DNA of 64,000 nt from Panax quinquefolius (GCA_020205615.1 CM035171.1:28939105-29003104); one strand, 5' to 3'; counted from the first letter of the stretch, positions 11,323 to 24,437 are shown. Numbers and translations: made by a program. Notes: generated by a model not told the origin, from the letters alone.

Positions 11323-13640
11323 ATGACCGACATGGGAGGACCTAGCGTAGAGTAGTAGAGGAGAGCCGCGTGATATCCACGTAGTCTATGAGGCACCCTT
11401 GATAATGAGAGCCTATATCAAGAGTAGTCCCTATTGATGATGATGATGATGAGGAGGAGGAGATGGAGCCTGACCGAGGAGTCGAGGAGGAGGAGGAGGA
11501 GATGGAGGAGGAGGAGAGGAACAGGAGGAGGACTTTTGAGCCCATGGAGTTAGGGGAGAGAGGACTTTTGAGGAGGATTTGAGAGTTGAGAGATGAGAGG
11601 AGGATTTTGGATTTAGGAGAGGAGAGAGAGAAGAGAAGTTGAGGACGAGACTCTTGAGAGGAAACTAGTGATGCAGAGATGGAGGTGGAAATTGCTCACC
11701 GTAAGGAGGGGAGGGATCCAGATGGGTGCTTTGTTTCACCGAGCGGTGGCAAGGAATGTTGAGTTCAAGGGAAAGCTAGAGAAGAATTGGAGCAGAGGTT
11801 TTGTTGAGAGAGAGAGACGGAGAAGGAGGCTCTCCGAACTCTCAGTTAGAGATGGAGGTGATGGATAGGATTCACTTGAGGAGAAGTGGGAGGATTCTAA
11901 TGATAGAGTGGATGATCTAGAAGATGAGGTGAAAGTGTGCAAGAGGAGGAAGATGAACAAGATGGGCTATGCTTCACGCACGCCATGGAGAGATTGATCG
12001 ATGGGGTAAATCACTACCTAAATTTGAAAAGGATAGACCCGTACATACCATAAGTCGGGATATGGTGGTGGCACACATCACACAGAAGGAATATCAGAAA
12101 GCGCCGTGGAGCGTGGGATGTTAGATTGAGTCTAGAGGAAAAGCTCAAGAGTAGTAGTAGTATTTTATTTATGTGTTGTTAATATGTTGTTGTAATCTCA
12201 TCTTTTTGTGTAAGATGAGATGATGGTAAACCCCAAACTTTGAAAAAAATGTTAGAGGGGTAGTAAGCTAGTAGTGTTGTCCCCGCTTTTTTTTGTGATA
12301 TTAGGGGATATGTGTTATCATTTATAAAAGTATGCTAGAAAAGAACATGTATTGTAACCATTTGGCATATGAATATAAATGATCTTTTTTCAAAAAACGT
12401 GTTATAAACTTTTAGTTCTTTTCAATTGAGAAATGTCTAAATATGATAATTAGATAATAAATGAAAAAATTTTTTGATGATGAGAAAATGCCGCCCCAGA
12501 CGTAGAATAACTGTCCAAGAAGAGTTAATTAATGATGAGAGAGGACCCAGAGATCCGATATAAGAGATCGGTAGATTTATTGGGAGAAGCTCGAGGGGGA
12601 AGAAACGAACCCGTACCACCCATTTCCCCCAAGTTGTCCCGAGTAAGAATAACCTTCAAAGATTTTAAGAGTGTAGACCCCCAGAAGTTCACGGGGAACC
12701 ATCGACCCGATAGTTGCGCAAACCTCGGATCAAGGAGATCGAGAAGGCCTTCACTATAGCTCGTGTGGTGAAGAAGAAGAAGAAAGAGATTGCACACATA
12801 CATGATGAGGGGCGAAGAAAACTATTGGTGGGAAACTAATCAAAGAGAGAGCGGAAGGAAGGAACGATAACATGGGAGAGGAGGTTTATACGTTGTTTTT
12901 CGAGAACTATTTTTTCAAAGAGTATGAAGAGTAGGATGGAAGTGAAGTTTCTAGAGTTAAAACAAGGAGATATATGATTGGTGGCGCAATACGCAGCTAA
13001 GTTTAATGAACTAGCGCGATTTGTGGAGCACCAAGTTGTGGATGAGAGAGAAGGAAGGCGAGACGCTTTTGAGCAAGGGTTGAAGCCGTGGTTGTATAAT
13101 AAGGTATCGGTCTTCCAGATTGATTCTTTACGACATTGTTAGAGAAGGCAATCATTATGGAAGGTGGCAAAGTGAGGCCTTAAGTCTATATCATAAGGAG
13201 AAAGAAGAAGAAAGAACACCGGTAGTGAGCATCGTGGAGGAAGCAAAGAATGGAGGAAGTAACTTCGAAAAAGGAAATGGGAAAAAACAAACAACAACAA
13301 CAACAACAACAACAACAAAAACAATAACCAAGGGGAGTCACCAGGAAACTTCAAGAAAGAGGACCGAAGCTTGCAACAAATGTGGAAGAAGCCATCGAGG
13401 AGAATTGGAAAAGGAAAACACCACTTGCTATAATCAGGCCAAGAGGGGCACATATCGCCAAATTGCCCAAAGCCAAAGAAGATCGGAGGATGTTTTGCTT
13501 GTGGATCAGAGAGCACCGATAAAGGATTGCCCAAAGAAAGGAAGCGGTGGAGTCTGGCGGAGGCCGAGGAGGAGGAAGCAAGTTAATGATTGGTGGACAC
13601 ACAACAACCCAACCGATCGACCGCTCGAACCTTTAACATG
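11323..13640 (+). pseudogene. gag: Chromovirus G gag (frameshifted remnant)
   Basis: Gag forms the virus-like particle and binds element RNA through zinc knuckles. The likely start is the ATG at 11323 (MTDMGG). A long GA-rich low-complexity tract (about 11450-11640) follows. The retrotransposon Gag core is readable in several frames between about 12640 and 13140: words like FKDFKSVDPQKFTG (12655-12695), ENYFF and EVKFLELKQGD can be seen, and the frame changes repeatedly. A CAA/ACA microsatellite (13290-13318) codes a threonine run in one frame. Zinc-knuckle remnants follow (13372-13520). The 173-codon frame at 13120-13641 is one surviving piece of this gene, not a new gene. Stops and frameshifts leave no plausible full-length product. 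Confidence 0.8.
13372..13520 (+). other. Zinc-knuckle remnants of gag G
   Basis: CNKCGRSHRGE is followed by TTCYNQAKRGTYRQIAQ, and then, in another frame, a CFACGS-like third knuckle. Several cysteines are lost to frameshifts or substitution. The arrangement matches the better preserved knuckles of chromovirus B at 28.0-28.2 kb. Confidence 0.7.
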
Positions 13641-13699
13641 ACCCATCAAGACGACGCAGTAGGCGCTGAAGGACGTGGTGTCGTATAATCCCCAATCAT

Positions 13700-14060
13700 A
13701 ATATAAAATGCTTATTATTATTTGATTCAAGGTGCCACCTATTCTTTTTATATCAAGAATTTGCTAGTAAATTTAGTACACCCCGAGAACGTTTAGAAGA
13801 TTCTTTGAAACATAGAAGTTTATGAATAAGGAAATAATCCCATGTAGAATACGTTTATCAAAAATTATCGCAAACATTAGAGAACATGAATCGAGCGTAG
13901 ACTTGATTCCTATTAGATCGGGAGAATTTGACGTAATATCGGGAATGGATTGGTTATATAACCATGCAAGCGATAATTGATCGTCGTAACAAGTGTGTGA
14001 ACCTTCGACTCGAGAGTAAGTCTAAGGTAGTGTTTTATGGTAGCTCATCGCTAAGCAATC
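13700..14060 (+). pseudogene. Chromovirus G aspartic protease remnant
   Basis: The retroviral-type aspartic protease cleaves Gag-Pol. At 13724-13745 the codons for D-S are followed, after one extra A at 13730, by codons for GATYSFYIK, so the DSG active site is split by a one-base insertion. Further on, EFDVISGMDWL (about 13925-13957) is the family's hydrophobic G-x-DWL signature. Stops in all frames between these points make it non-functional. Confidence 0.75.
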
Positions 14061-14159
14061 GTGTTGCGTTACGATGATGCTGAGCCAAGAAATTGTTAAA
14101 GAAAGGATGTGTAGGTTATTTAGCTTACATCGTAGATACAAAAAAAAAGGAGTAGAGAT

Positions 14160-15010
14160 TAAAGATATACCCAGTAGTGAATGAATTTCAAGACGTGTTT
14201 TCGGACGATCCGCCGTCTTCCTTCCGCAGACAGAGAAATCGAATTCATAATAATAGACTTAGCACCGGAACGACACACCGATTTTGAAAGCTCCATATCG
14301 TATGGCGCCAAAGAGAAATGAAGGAATTGATGATACAACTTCAAGAGTTATTGGATAAGGGTTACATTTGACCGAGTGAGTCTCCTTGGAGAGCAACAGT
14401 GTTATTCGTTAAGAAAAAGGACAGATCGATGAGGCTCTGTATCGATTATCTTGAATTAAACAGAGTAACGATCAAGAACAGATATCCATTACCGAGGATA
14501 GACAACTTGTTTGATTAACTGAAAGGAGCGAAATGCTTCTCGAAGATCGACTTACTACTGGACGGGATATCATCAATCAAAAAAAATGGGATGAAGATAT
14601 ACCAAAAGACGCGCGTTTGAACCCGTTATGGACATTACGAGTTTTTGGTAATGTCATTCGGTTTAACTAATGCTCTGGCAGCATTCATGGACTTGATGAA
14701 CCGAATTTTCAAGCCATACTTGGATAAATTTGTAGTAGTTTTCATCGAAGACATTTTGATCTACTCGAAGACAGAGGAAGAACACGCCGAACATCCGAAG
14801 ATTGTTTTGGAGGCACTACGAAAAGGAGGAGAGATATGCAAAGTTTTCAAAATGTGAATTTTGGATGAAGAAGGTTCAATTCTTAGGCCACGTGGTGGAT
14901 GAGAATGGAATCTCAGTAGACCCCAAAAAGGTCAAAGCAAGTAAGTAATTGGGAACAACCGAGAACACCGACGGAGGTGAGAAGTTTCTTAGGGTTAGCT
15001 GGGTACTATC
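14160..15010 (+). pseudogene. pol: Chromovirus G reverse transcriptase remnant
   Basis: The clearest piece is the open frame 14645-14857, reading [18 protein letters not shown] and then [14 protein letters not shown]. This is the Ty3/gypsy palm region. The normal catalytic FIDD has become FIED (codons 14741-14752), so one catalytic aspartate is lost. Upstream pieces such as NEFQDVFSDDPP (about 14177-14212) and a KKKDRS-like motif (about 14412) lie in other frames. Downstream, FLGHVV- and [15 protein letters not shown] words (about 14880-15020) belong to the RT connection. Confidence 0.85.
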
Positions 15011-15169
15011 GAAGATTCATCCAAGATTTTTCTAAGATAAAACCCTGCTGACTGACTAACTCGACGAGGAAAGACGGAAAATTTGTATGGACCGACAAAT
15101 GCGAAGAGAGTTTTCAAGAGTTGAAGAAGAGATTAAAGCGAGCTACCAGTATTATCATTACCAGATGAT

Positions 15170-15520
15170 ACGGGAGGATTTGTGGTGTATAGTGATGCAT
15201 GATAGAGGACTGGGGTGTGTGTGCTGATGCAACAACATGGCAAAGTCATCACATATATGCATCACGACAATTAAAAGATTATTAAAAAAATGATACCCTA
15301 CTCATGACTTAGAGTTAGCGGCAGTAGTTTTTTGCGTTAAAGATATGGAGACATTATTTAGACGGAGAGAAAATGAGATATATACACGGACCACAAAAGT
15401 CTCAAATATATCTTCACACGTAAGGAGTTGAATATGCGTCGAGAAGGTGGTTAGAATTAATCAAAGATTATGATTGTGAGATTCTTTATCACGGGGAAGG
15501 GAAAAACGAGTGCCGCCGAC
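15170..15520 (+). pseudogene. Chromovirus G RNase H remnant
   Basis: RNase H removes the RNA template during cDNA synthesis. VYSDA (about 15185) matches the first catalytic aspartate of the Ty3/gypsy RNase H. It is followed in shifting frames by a GCVLMQHGK-like stretch, a [17 protein letters not shown] stretch (about 15295), and TDHKSLKYIFT-like residues (about 15388-15425). The order and spacing are normal, but several frameshifts break the reading frame. Confidence 0.8.
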
Positions 15521-15910
15521 GCGAAAAGAGAAAGGAAGGGAGAAATTGTTTCAACTGACAACTCAGGAGGAGTTAATAAGAGATATGGAGAAGCTGAAAA
15601 TAGAAGTAAAGGGACCCGAGAGGTCTGAAGAGAGTTTATTTGTAATGGAAGCTTGTCCGACATTTTTGGATAGAGTGAAGGAAGCACAGGAGAAAGATGA
15701 AGAATGTGAGAAAATCAGGAAAAGGATCACAGAAAATGAGGAAGAAAAATTTCGAATAGATAAAGACAGTATCTTAAGATTCAAAAGAGAGTGTGGGTAC
15801 CAATGAGAATCGAGAAGTTAAGAGAAGAGATTTTACACGAGGCACATAATACGATATATTCCATTCATCCGGAGGCACTAAGATGTACCGAGACTTGAAG
15901 CAACATTTTG
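15520..15910 (+). pseudogene. Chromovirus G integrase, N-terminal piece only
   Basis: A charged linker (98-codon open frame 15510-15806) leads into EAHNT, SIHPGG and KMYRDLKQHFW (about 15836-15910), the HHCC zinc-finger start of a Ty3/gypsy integrase. The homology stops at about 15910, where minus-strand LARD LTR sequence begins. The DDE core, chromodomain and 3' LTR of this element are absent from the window. Confidence 0.8.
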
Positions 15911-16929
15911 GTGCTATTACGAAGATATAAACATAAATTGTTTATACAATACTTTACACACTATTCCCCAAGGTCGAAAGTAACATTAACTTATACACAA
16001 TTCATAAACTATCTAACATATAACATTATTATCATACTATACTATTACAATTTTAGTCAGCACATATAATCCCAAGTGAACTTAGCTTTTATCTTTTTTC
16101 AGATCCGACGTATTCGCTTTAATCGCAATGTTTATCATGATATAGCAAGGGTGAGCAATAAGTTTGCCCCATCAAGTTTAAGTTCAATAAATTAAGGATA
16201 TATCATGATTGAAAGAATTGAATAAAAGTTGGCTATAATTCTACAATATAATTGTGAACTAGCATGAACAAAATTTCATAATTCGAACTAACATTGAATA
16301 TGAATATATATATATATATCGGACCGAATGGTAATGAAGGTGATCAGCCTTTTCATACCGATGAATACATGCAAGATGCAGTAAGAAAAGCGATTTAATA
16401 ATTTTAGACATGGCAATTAGCAATGATTAACCACAAGTATATTTGAATAAACAACTCAAGGTCGAGTTAAGAAAACTTCTTCTCGAACCATTGATTACCA
16501 TTGCACGCAATTTAATAAGCTTTATCTCAAGACCTAATATATAAATAATATCGATTACAAATTAGAATAATATCATCACAATATTTAAAATAACCTAAAC
16601 ACATTATCACATAATCCTATCAATCTATAACACACATAAGACTTAACCTCAAGTCAAACTTTTTATTCGAGTCGAGTTCTAAGATAATTACGACATCCCG
16701 ATTATTCGGCCTAGTCGGAATAATATCGAGTTTAAGTTCAATTAAACTCGCCTAAACACTTAACAATTATCTTAGATAATTATATTATCAATCAAAATAA
16801 TTTTCCAAGTCTCATAATAATTTTTACATAATAATTATCATTTATCATGATTTTCAATCATTACTATTATATTTATATGATTTAAATACTTTAATCTCAT
16901 ATATTAAAGTTTTTTTTGAACATATAAGT

Positions 16930-17165
16930 CAAATACCAATCCAAAGAACCCAGATTTGGAATCCAGCAAGCTAGATTCTAAATACAATATCTAGATGGCC
17001 AATCCAAAGAAACCAAATCGCAATCCAAAGAACCTGGATTTCAAATCCAAGAACTAGATTGCAATCCAAAGAAATTTGGATTCAACATATTTTCAATTCA
17101 AGAACTTTTTTTCAATCAAGAAGTTGGATTCATCGATTTTTCAATTCAAATCCAAAATTCGGATT
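16930..17165. repeat. AATCCAAAGAA minisatellite
   Basis: At least six copies or near-copies of AATCCAAAGAA or AATCCAAGAA, alternating with GGATT words and ATTC-rich spacers, occur in about 235 bp of the LARD LTR. The sister LTRs at 51.2-53.7 kb do not show this cluster at the same position, so it looks like a local expansion. Confidence 0.6.
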
Positions 17166-18269
17166 CCATATCGGATTTCCTTTTCAAAAGAATACCAAAT
17201 CAGCTTATTATTTTTCTATCCTTTTTCCAAACACATATACAAATAAATCATAAACAAAAATTATTTTTCCACAATTTTCCAACTTCCTTTAGTATTTTTT
17301 CAAAAATCATTTTTAGTGTGTAGCTTAAGAAATTAGCCCTATCATGCTCAACTCTAGAAATTCCCACCTCTTGACACAATCTTTTACGTGTTAACGTGAG
17401 CCTCCAGTTTAAATTTTGTGGCCATCGGAGTTATAGAACTCCGGTTATAGCAATTTTTGTCCGAAAAACCCAAATATTGAAATGGTCATAACTTGGTCAT
17501 TTTAAGTCGGAATGAACTCATTTTTTGGACAGTAGGTACTTTATACCATATCTTTTCATGTCTTAAAAGGCTGGAATCTTTCCTACAAATTAAGTTACCG
17601 AAACAACCCCTAGAAAGTTCTTGGCAATAGCAAATTTGGAAAAACAAGTTTTTCGTACTTTGTTAAAAATAATCCATTTGGAAATCTACAACTCCTTTTT
17701 CAGTGAATCCACTTGGAGATGTTAGAAAATGTATCATATTATCCTCCCAAATGTTTTAAGATTTTTGAATGTCAGAAAAAATGACGAAACTACCCCTACC
17801 CTTGACTATCCAAAATAGTCTGTTTTTCTTTAAAAGACACAAAACTGTTTTTGCTAAATTAGTCACTACGGACTGTGTACTCAACATTTTTGAGTGCTAC
17901 CACTTGGGTTTAGTAGTTAACTTACATATCTAACACCTCTTTTTGACGGATCACAAAAAAAAGGTGTAGATTAAAAACTGTGAAAATCCAAAGTACATAG
18001 AAATTTTTAGGGTTTATAAACTAGAAAAATCACTTTTCTTTACTTTTGATTTTCAAGTAAAACAACACCCAATATGGGTGTAACTAAACATGAAACACTC
18101 ATAAACACATAGATCTAAGGTTTTAAACCTCAAGATCATAACTTCATATTGTTAAAAATCAAATCAAACCAAAAAGAAATAATACTATATTAAGGTTAAA
18201 TTTTATACATTTGCTTGCTCTTTTCTCTTCTTCTTCTTTGCTAACTTTGAGATGGAACTTTTAAAAGAA

Positions 18270-18271
18270 AA

Positions 18272-18305
<34 letters not shown>

Positions 18306-18495
18306 AATTTCCTAGCTCTTTCTCTCTCTCTCTCTCTCTTCTCTTCTTTCTTTCTTAGTTTATTTAGATAATAAAATGAAAAGAAAAGAAAAATTTAGAT
18401 TTTTTTTTTTTTTGTATGAAAAGTAAAGTATATATATATATATATATCTAATATAATCTCCACATTACATATATCTCTCTCTCTCTCTCTCATTT
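18270..18495. repeat. CT and TA microsatellites
   Basis: (CT)n tracts lie at about 18276-18304, 18320-18340 and 18473-18491, with a (TA)n tract at about 18430-18448. They sit in the presumed U3/R part of the LARD LTR. Confidence 0.9.
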
Positions 18496-19420
18496 AACCA
18501 ATAAGTGATTGCTTGCAAGCTTTAGTTAAAAGTGTGGCTAAATAAAAATGACACATGATGAGTAGTAATAGAGTTAGTTCACCAACTAAAGTAAATAATC
18601 ATCACATTCATCTCTCCTTTCTCTCCTTCTCCCATATATCCCACATGTGGCCAAATATCTCTCAAATTTTTTTTTTTTTTTATGCTTTATTTTATTTTTA
18701 CTAAATGTCCAAAAAGTCCTCTCCCACTTGGGCTAAAAATTGGGCCATCCATTTAATTAATTTTTGGGCTTTTAAATTAATATTTGGGCTTTTTAATTAA
18801 AACAAATAACATATTCCAACACTCTTAATATTATCATTCCCTAATTATTTAATTAGGGTTTTCATTTCCTCAATTATAACATAAATCCTTACTCATGTAC
18901 ATTTATTTTCTTAACCCAATTAGACTTGCTATAATTAGGTTATAAAATTAATTAATTGAGATGTATAAAATAAATCTCTTAGAATTAGTAAATTTATATA
19001 CTAATATTCTCCCATATCATAACCCTTAAGTTAATAAATTTTTCATTCCTAATATATAATTAGATTACATTAATTTCTTTTTATTTGTTTATATTAATAA
19101 AAATATAAACCATCACATAATATTCATATTCATTACTCACATAACTCACAAAAATATTTACCATAATATATTCTCATATATTAAGCTAGACATTTAATTC
19201 AATGTCTTATTAAAATCTCTTAATGCGGTTTTGTTATAATCAATAAACCTTTTTCATATGGCTTTGCATATATATATTAGTACATAATCTCTTTTTCAAT
19301 TATTAAATCGTATAGATTTTCTTAAAAATTTTAAATAAACCATCTATTTTCACTCTATGTTTTAAAGTTTAACCTTTAATTTAATCATTTAAGATTTTCT
19401 AAATTTTCGGGTTGTCACAT

Positions 19421-19437
19421 TCACCCCTTCCTTTAAG
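19421..19437 (-). promoter_or_regulatory. Polypurine tract of LARD copy H
   Basis: On the minus strand CTTAAAGGAAGGGGTGA directly precedes the LTR start TGTGACAACC. This is the plus-strand primer site and fixes the LTR border and orientation. Confidence 0.75.
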
Positions 19438-21064
19438 AATTTCATCCTTGAAATTAAAGCCTACTACATCGTACTCTTTTCATTTACCAAAACAAGGTTT
19501 TCAATACAACCTTTATTCAATCATATTATATTCTACCCGTACACAACGAGTTCATACTATTTCATCCACATCATCATAAACTTCCCGAAACATCACTCTA
19601 AAGAGTTAAAAAATTTAAATCAAGCTGAGGGGTCATATAGACCATGAACACATAGTTTAACGGTATTTATTCCAAAAATGATAAACTAATAGGCATGTTT
19701 AAAATCACAAAGAAATTAAACTACTGATGCTAGTACTTTAATCATAGATTGAATTTTTTTATTCAATCAACATAGTTCACCTCAGTCTTATCATAGAATT
19801 TCGCACCTAAATAATTTGGTTCGAGAAAATTTTCAAAGAACACCTTGAATTTCATAAAAGTTGGTCTAGCCGAATCAAATAGCTTAGACTCATGTCAATA
19901 GTTAATTCAACCAGAATATTTAGGTATAGCCAAACCCCGTTGGCAAATTATAATTTTAAAATTTTACTTTTAAAATGACGCCATGATGTCGTACTGTATT
20001 AACAGCCCATTTGAGGATGTCGTCATTATATGACTTTGTCATAAAACATCATACAATAATGGAACAACGATTTTAGATCAAATTCAACACTAAGTATTCT
20101 TGTATTTACAACTCCATCAACTTTTTATCATCTCTACACCAGGTTACATGGTACATAAGTGATAAATAAAAATATATTTTGATATTTCAAATCATTATTG
20201 TCTAGCTGAAACAAGTAGCATAGACTATTCTTTAAACCGTTTAAAAATCATTAAAAATCTATTTTATCATCTCAACAGGTAACGATGTGTCGGTGGCCTG
20301 AAGTCCACACATACACAATGGTCACCAAGAGTTGAGAATAAAAATTCATTTTTCCAAAAAGCACATAGTGCGTATTTATCTTGATGTCAAAAATTTCGAG
20401 TCTAGCATAGCTAGAATATTTAGAAAACTTATGTCCCCACTAATGATCAGTTGCTTAGTAATCTATTTATTCCTATTATCCTCAATACACATAACTATTC
20501 CCAGTTCGTCAAACCACACTCATGAGTTCAGAAACATTTCATAATCATATGAGTTTAAGAACTTGTCCTAGTCAGACCTTTGGCGTCCATTCGCTGAGGG
20601 GTTCATAAAAATTTCATATAATCAAGAGTAACGAACGTACCATAAGTATGAGTTTTAAGAACTCATACTTAACCTGATATTCTCTACCTATAACCTAACT
20701 ATTTGTTATACACATGAGAAAAGAATCACATTCTCAACACACATATAGCAAATAGTGTGACACAAACCTAATCTTAACCCCATTCTCAATATGAATTTCA
20801 TTCGACTCGTATTCATAATCCTTTCCTGAATCTGTACCAATTCATAGTACAACTAACACACAACAATCTTAATATAAACTTTTCAATCATTCACTTGATC
20901 CTTCTCCATCTCATAACCTTATCAGATCATGGGGTGATCTCATCGTATATATTACGATTAATTTCTATGTCTTGATCATTTTGTTTTACGATCTCCTATC
21001 CTTGTACTTTTAGTCTTTTAGACTTTATCTATTCATCACTACTATTCACCTTTACGATGATGGT
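19438..21064 (-). mobile_element. LARD non-coding interior (copy H, partial)
   Basis: This stretch is collinear with 59746-61395, where the same interior continues to a primer binding site. Matching blocks include GGGGTCATATAGACCATGAA (19627 and about 59853), a GTCTAG...TAGACT stem (19862 and 60172), AGCCAAACCCCGTTGGC (19925 and 60230), GCACATAGTGCGTATT (20361 and 60584) and TTTTACGATCTYCTAT (20985 and 61330). No Gag or Pol word can be read in any frame. The 70-codon frame at 20332-20544 is not conserved and is ignored. Similarity ends near 21060, where the LTR of chromovirus B begins, so B probably inserted here. Confidence 0.7.
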
Positions 21065-24000
21065 GCTCCACGATACTACAATCCATACAATCATTCCATT
21101 GAGATAACAACAAAATGAGTGTAATTACTATCTTTGTATTACATTTGTAATAAATCCTTTCCTGTGTTCATAAATCAATACATTCATTTTGTTCTTCATA
21201 AGTATATATACAACCAAATACACACTAATCTATTGATGATTAATATAATCCATTCTTAGCTTTCTTTTATCTCTCTTCTCTCTCGCTCAATACATTCGCT
21301 TTTAGCCGCAACAAAAACATATGGTTCAAGCAAGAATGAGCATAACTAGCTCAACAAGTCTTAACAAAGAATCATATGAATATCACATTAACAATTACAT
21401 GCTTTTATTTCCATATATCGAACAATTTATCTACGAAGCATTATGAAACATTTGACTAGTACTTCTCATGTCATAACAACAATTCCAAAGTATATATAAT
21501 AGCTTAGGAATGATGAACCGGTCAATATAGACCATGAACATACTCTTTCGCATTTTCATACTTGAAAAGGATATCCCGCACTAAGGCCATCCATCCGTCT
21601 TTACTTTATTTAGCACTTCTAGGTGATCACCTATTGTACTCTATGTTGATCAACACTCTTACGTTAAACGATTTACGCTCAACATTTGGCAACCTCGCGT
21701 GCCCATCGAATAATCGATGAAAATACTTTTGTTTGTACATAGACAAACTTACCTTCTCATCCGTATCAAATACTTGGCATAGAGATAGCGTTAATAATTC
21801 TATATCAAAAGACTTGTAAACAAATCAATCAATTCTTCAATACTTGTCTAGCTGAAAGTTAAAACAGCATCTCGACTTTTCTTTAAAACCATTCATGCAT
21901 CAGTATAACATGCATCACATAAAACTTGACTAACACGAAGGTTAGACAAGCGTTAAGAAAGACTTGCCTTCAAGCCGCCTTCGAATAAACAATTCAACAA
22001 CTATTCTCGCCTTTTACAGGATCTACATATATATATATTCACATAGCACAATCGTAATTAGTTATTATCAAACAAACTAACTTTTTACGGTTCTAACCAA
22101 CTTCTTTTCTTCTATGTCTTATTTGAATTAACTTCATTATTAAAGTCGATTCGACTTTCCTATACTTTGTTACGTCTCATTAACGTTTTTTACATTATTA
22201 ACCGTCATTCGATTATTATTGGTTAAATACCAACGTTGAACGTCATTTACGGTTTACTTATTATATCTTCGCGTTCTTCGTTTAATTTCTATTAAACCTT
22301 ACTAGATCTTCTTATATTAACACCTTATAAGTGATTTAAGGTCAGTCTTATTATGTACATTAAGTACCTTGAATCTCTTACCTTAGGTCTACATTCAAAA
22401 ATAGAACAAAACATAACTTGGTCAACATTTTTTTCATTTCGGTATCATGCATGCATGACATCCCATACATTATTCAGATAGTAGCTAGTGCCATCAATTT
22501 CTAAAGTGAAGCAGTGAAGGTACCACGACAAAATTTCGTACCGCGCGCGAGTCTCGACATTTTTATTTTCTCTCACCACTTCATACATTGCCATGATGGC
22601 AAAAAACATCGTTTGTTAGTCATGTGCACGAAGCTGCATGCACTTAGCCAAAATAGTTTCCACTTTTTCTAACGAAACTCCCCGCTTCCTAATTTGTTCG
22701 TTTTACATCCGAATTGACCCATTCAAAAGCCTACAAGTCACAAATTACATCCTTTACGTGTTCATATAAGAATTTTACATTTTTGAATCCGCTAACTCGT
22801 AATTCACCTTTGAGTTCATTTTTAAGCGCTCGCTTAACATTTTCGACCGCTCAATACTCGCTTTTCTTCGTTATAAGTCTGAATGCGACGATTCTTTCGC
22901 CAACGACTTTTAATTACCTTATCTCACATGTTGACATTGAAACCATCATTTTCAAGTCACACACGACAACTTTTGACCTTTAATCCCAAGCTTTTTTATT
23001 TTTCGACGCTTAACGCCTATTTTCGCAAAATTCGCCATAAACTTCGTTATCGTGTTCTATAAGCCAAATCAAATGGAAAACTCCATTGATTCATCATAGT
23101 CATCCTAACCAAACAATAGGCACATTCCTTAGCTATAATGGTTTTCAAACGCTCATTCATAACTAAGTTAACGCTCAAGACTTTTTATGTTTTTAACTCA
23201 CGTAAACACTTACGATTTCTATTTTGGTCATGACCTATCAATGATTTGGTCATTAATAGGCATCCTTATATCTCCTCAATAAACATGCTCCACCAATCTA
23301 CGATTCTTCTACGAGAAAGAAATCAAAAAAAGATGAAGATTACGGTTTATGAGAATTTACCTTCAAGTAATTAACGTTCTTGATAAACGCCTATATGGGT
23401 TTGCTTGAAAGTAGAATGATTATATGTTTTAGCTCTTTTCTCTCTCTCAATATATATTGGTTGAACAGCTTTTAAAAAAACAACAAAAACCAACTCTAGC
23501 TTTATATTTATATAAAACCAAATGAGGGGCAAAATGGTCCAAATTCCCACCTCCTTACTATTCCACCTCCTTTATCAACTTTGTCACCAAGTAAAGTACT
23601 TGGTGAGCAAAGTTACTTACTTACTTGGCCACTGGTGGGCCCACCACCCTTGTGGATCATCCCATGGGTTGCCCCATGGGTTTTACCCATCCCATGACCC
23701 ACCGGCTCAATTCATGGTTTACTTTTTTGGATTGGTTTGACATAAATTAACGTTGGGCCTTAACTTGGCTTCGAACACTTAATTCATTGGGCTTGCTATT
23801 GGTTTAAGTCCAATTAAATTATACCAAACCCTTAACTCATACTCCATTATATACTCTCGTATTCTACGCGATAACTCACGTATTTCTTCGCGTCTAATAC
23901 TCATATAATAATCGTATTATACGTCGTACTATTATTCTTCATACCATACTCAGTATTTATACTAATATAATACTCAGATTTCATACGTATAATATCCAAA

Positions 24001-24422
24001 ACGACTATACATGCATTTCATTTCCCTTTCGAAAACCTCTTTCACAAACCCTTAGGTTTTTACGTCCGCAAAAGAAAAACTTCGTTTGCCATAACGGAAT
24101 TATTATTGGATATTCCATACTATCTTCATATTCTATCATTACGCGTTTCTCAAAATTTCAAACCCTAGCTTCGAATCTAAAATTGATGAATGAATAGTGT
24201 TTTTACGCAAAACATTCTCGAAAAAACCTTCATTTCGCTTCTTGATAATTCACAACCATTAATACTAGCACAAAGCCGTAATACTAACCACATCCCAGAT
24301 ATTCTAGGTCATAGAACGACCTTCGAACATCTTACTCACATAATAAATCAATTAAATTCATTTAATTCACATAATCAAATAAAAATTTAATTCATTCAAA
24401 ATCAAAATTCTCGGGCGTTACA
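21065..24422 (-). mobile_element. 3' LTR of chromovirus B
   Basis: On the minus strand the LTR starts at 24422 with TGTAACGCCCGAGAATTTTG, next to a polypurine tract. It extends to about 21065. Its second half (21099-23705) is matched collinearly by 48610-51188, the presumed partner LTR. A TATA-like TTTTATATAAATATAAA lies at 23502-23518 (minus). Landmarks shared with the LARD interior occur at about 21515 (ATAGACCATGAAC), 21632 (GGTGATCACCTAT) and 21847 (GTCTAGCTGAA). The open frames at 22714, 23522 and 24190 contain no domain. Confidence 0.75.
23502..23518 (-). promoter_or_regulatory. TATA box of chromovirus B LTR
   Basis: TTTTATATAAATATAAA reads on the minus strand, in a position consistent with a U3/R border. 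The partner LTR has TATATATA at 50997-51004 at the corresponding place. Confidence 0.5.
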
Positions 24423-24423
24423 T

Positions 24424-24437
24424 TCTTCCCTCCTTAT
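24424..24437 (-). promoter_or_regulatory. Polypurine tract of chromovirus B
   Basis: TAAGGAGGGAAGA on the minus strand immediately precedes the LTR start TGTAACGCCCG. The upstream context (GATTCTGGGGACAGAATCC) is the usual C-terminal end of chromovirus pol. Confidence 0.85.

Larger units (their letters stand above)
15911..19419 (-). mobile_element. LARD-family 3' LTR (copy H)
   Basis: On the minus strand the LTR starts at 19419 with TGTGACAACCCGAAAATT, directly after a purine-rich tract, a standard Ty3/gypsy border. It runs down to about 15911, where it lacks roughly the last 75 bases present in the sister copies at 51189 and 61565 (ending GGGGCCCTAACA and GGGGCCCTCACA). Shared landmarks are GCAAGGGTGAGCA (16148), GGTGATCAGCC (16341) and AACTCGCCTAA...ACTTAACAATTA (16745). 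It includes the AATCCAAAGAA minisatellite, long CT tracts and a TA tract at 18430-18448. A 64-codon open frame at 17059-17253 lies in the minisatellite and is ignored. Confidence 0.75.

Noticed and set aside
11342..11545. Serine-rich minus-strand frame
   Set aside because: It is antisense to the GA-rich tract of gag and is explained by composition alone.
13120..13641. 173-codon open frame, the longest in the window, as a novel gene
   Set aside because: It is a surviving frame segment of chromovirus G gag with broken zinc knuckles and a threonine run from an ACA microsatellite.
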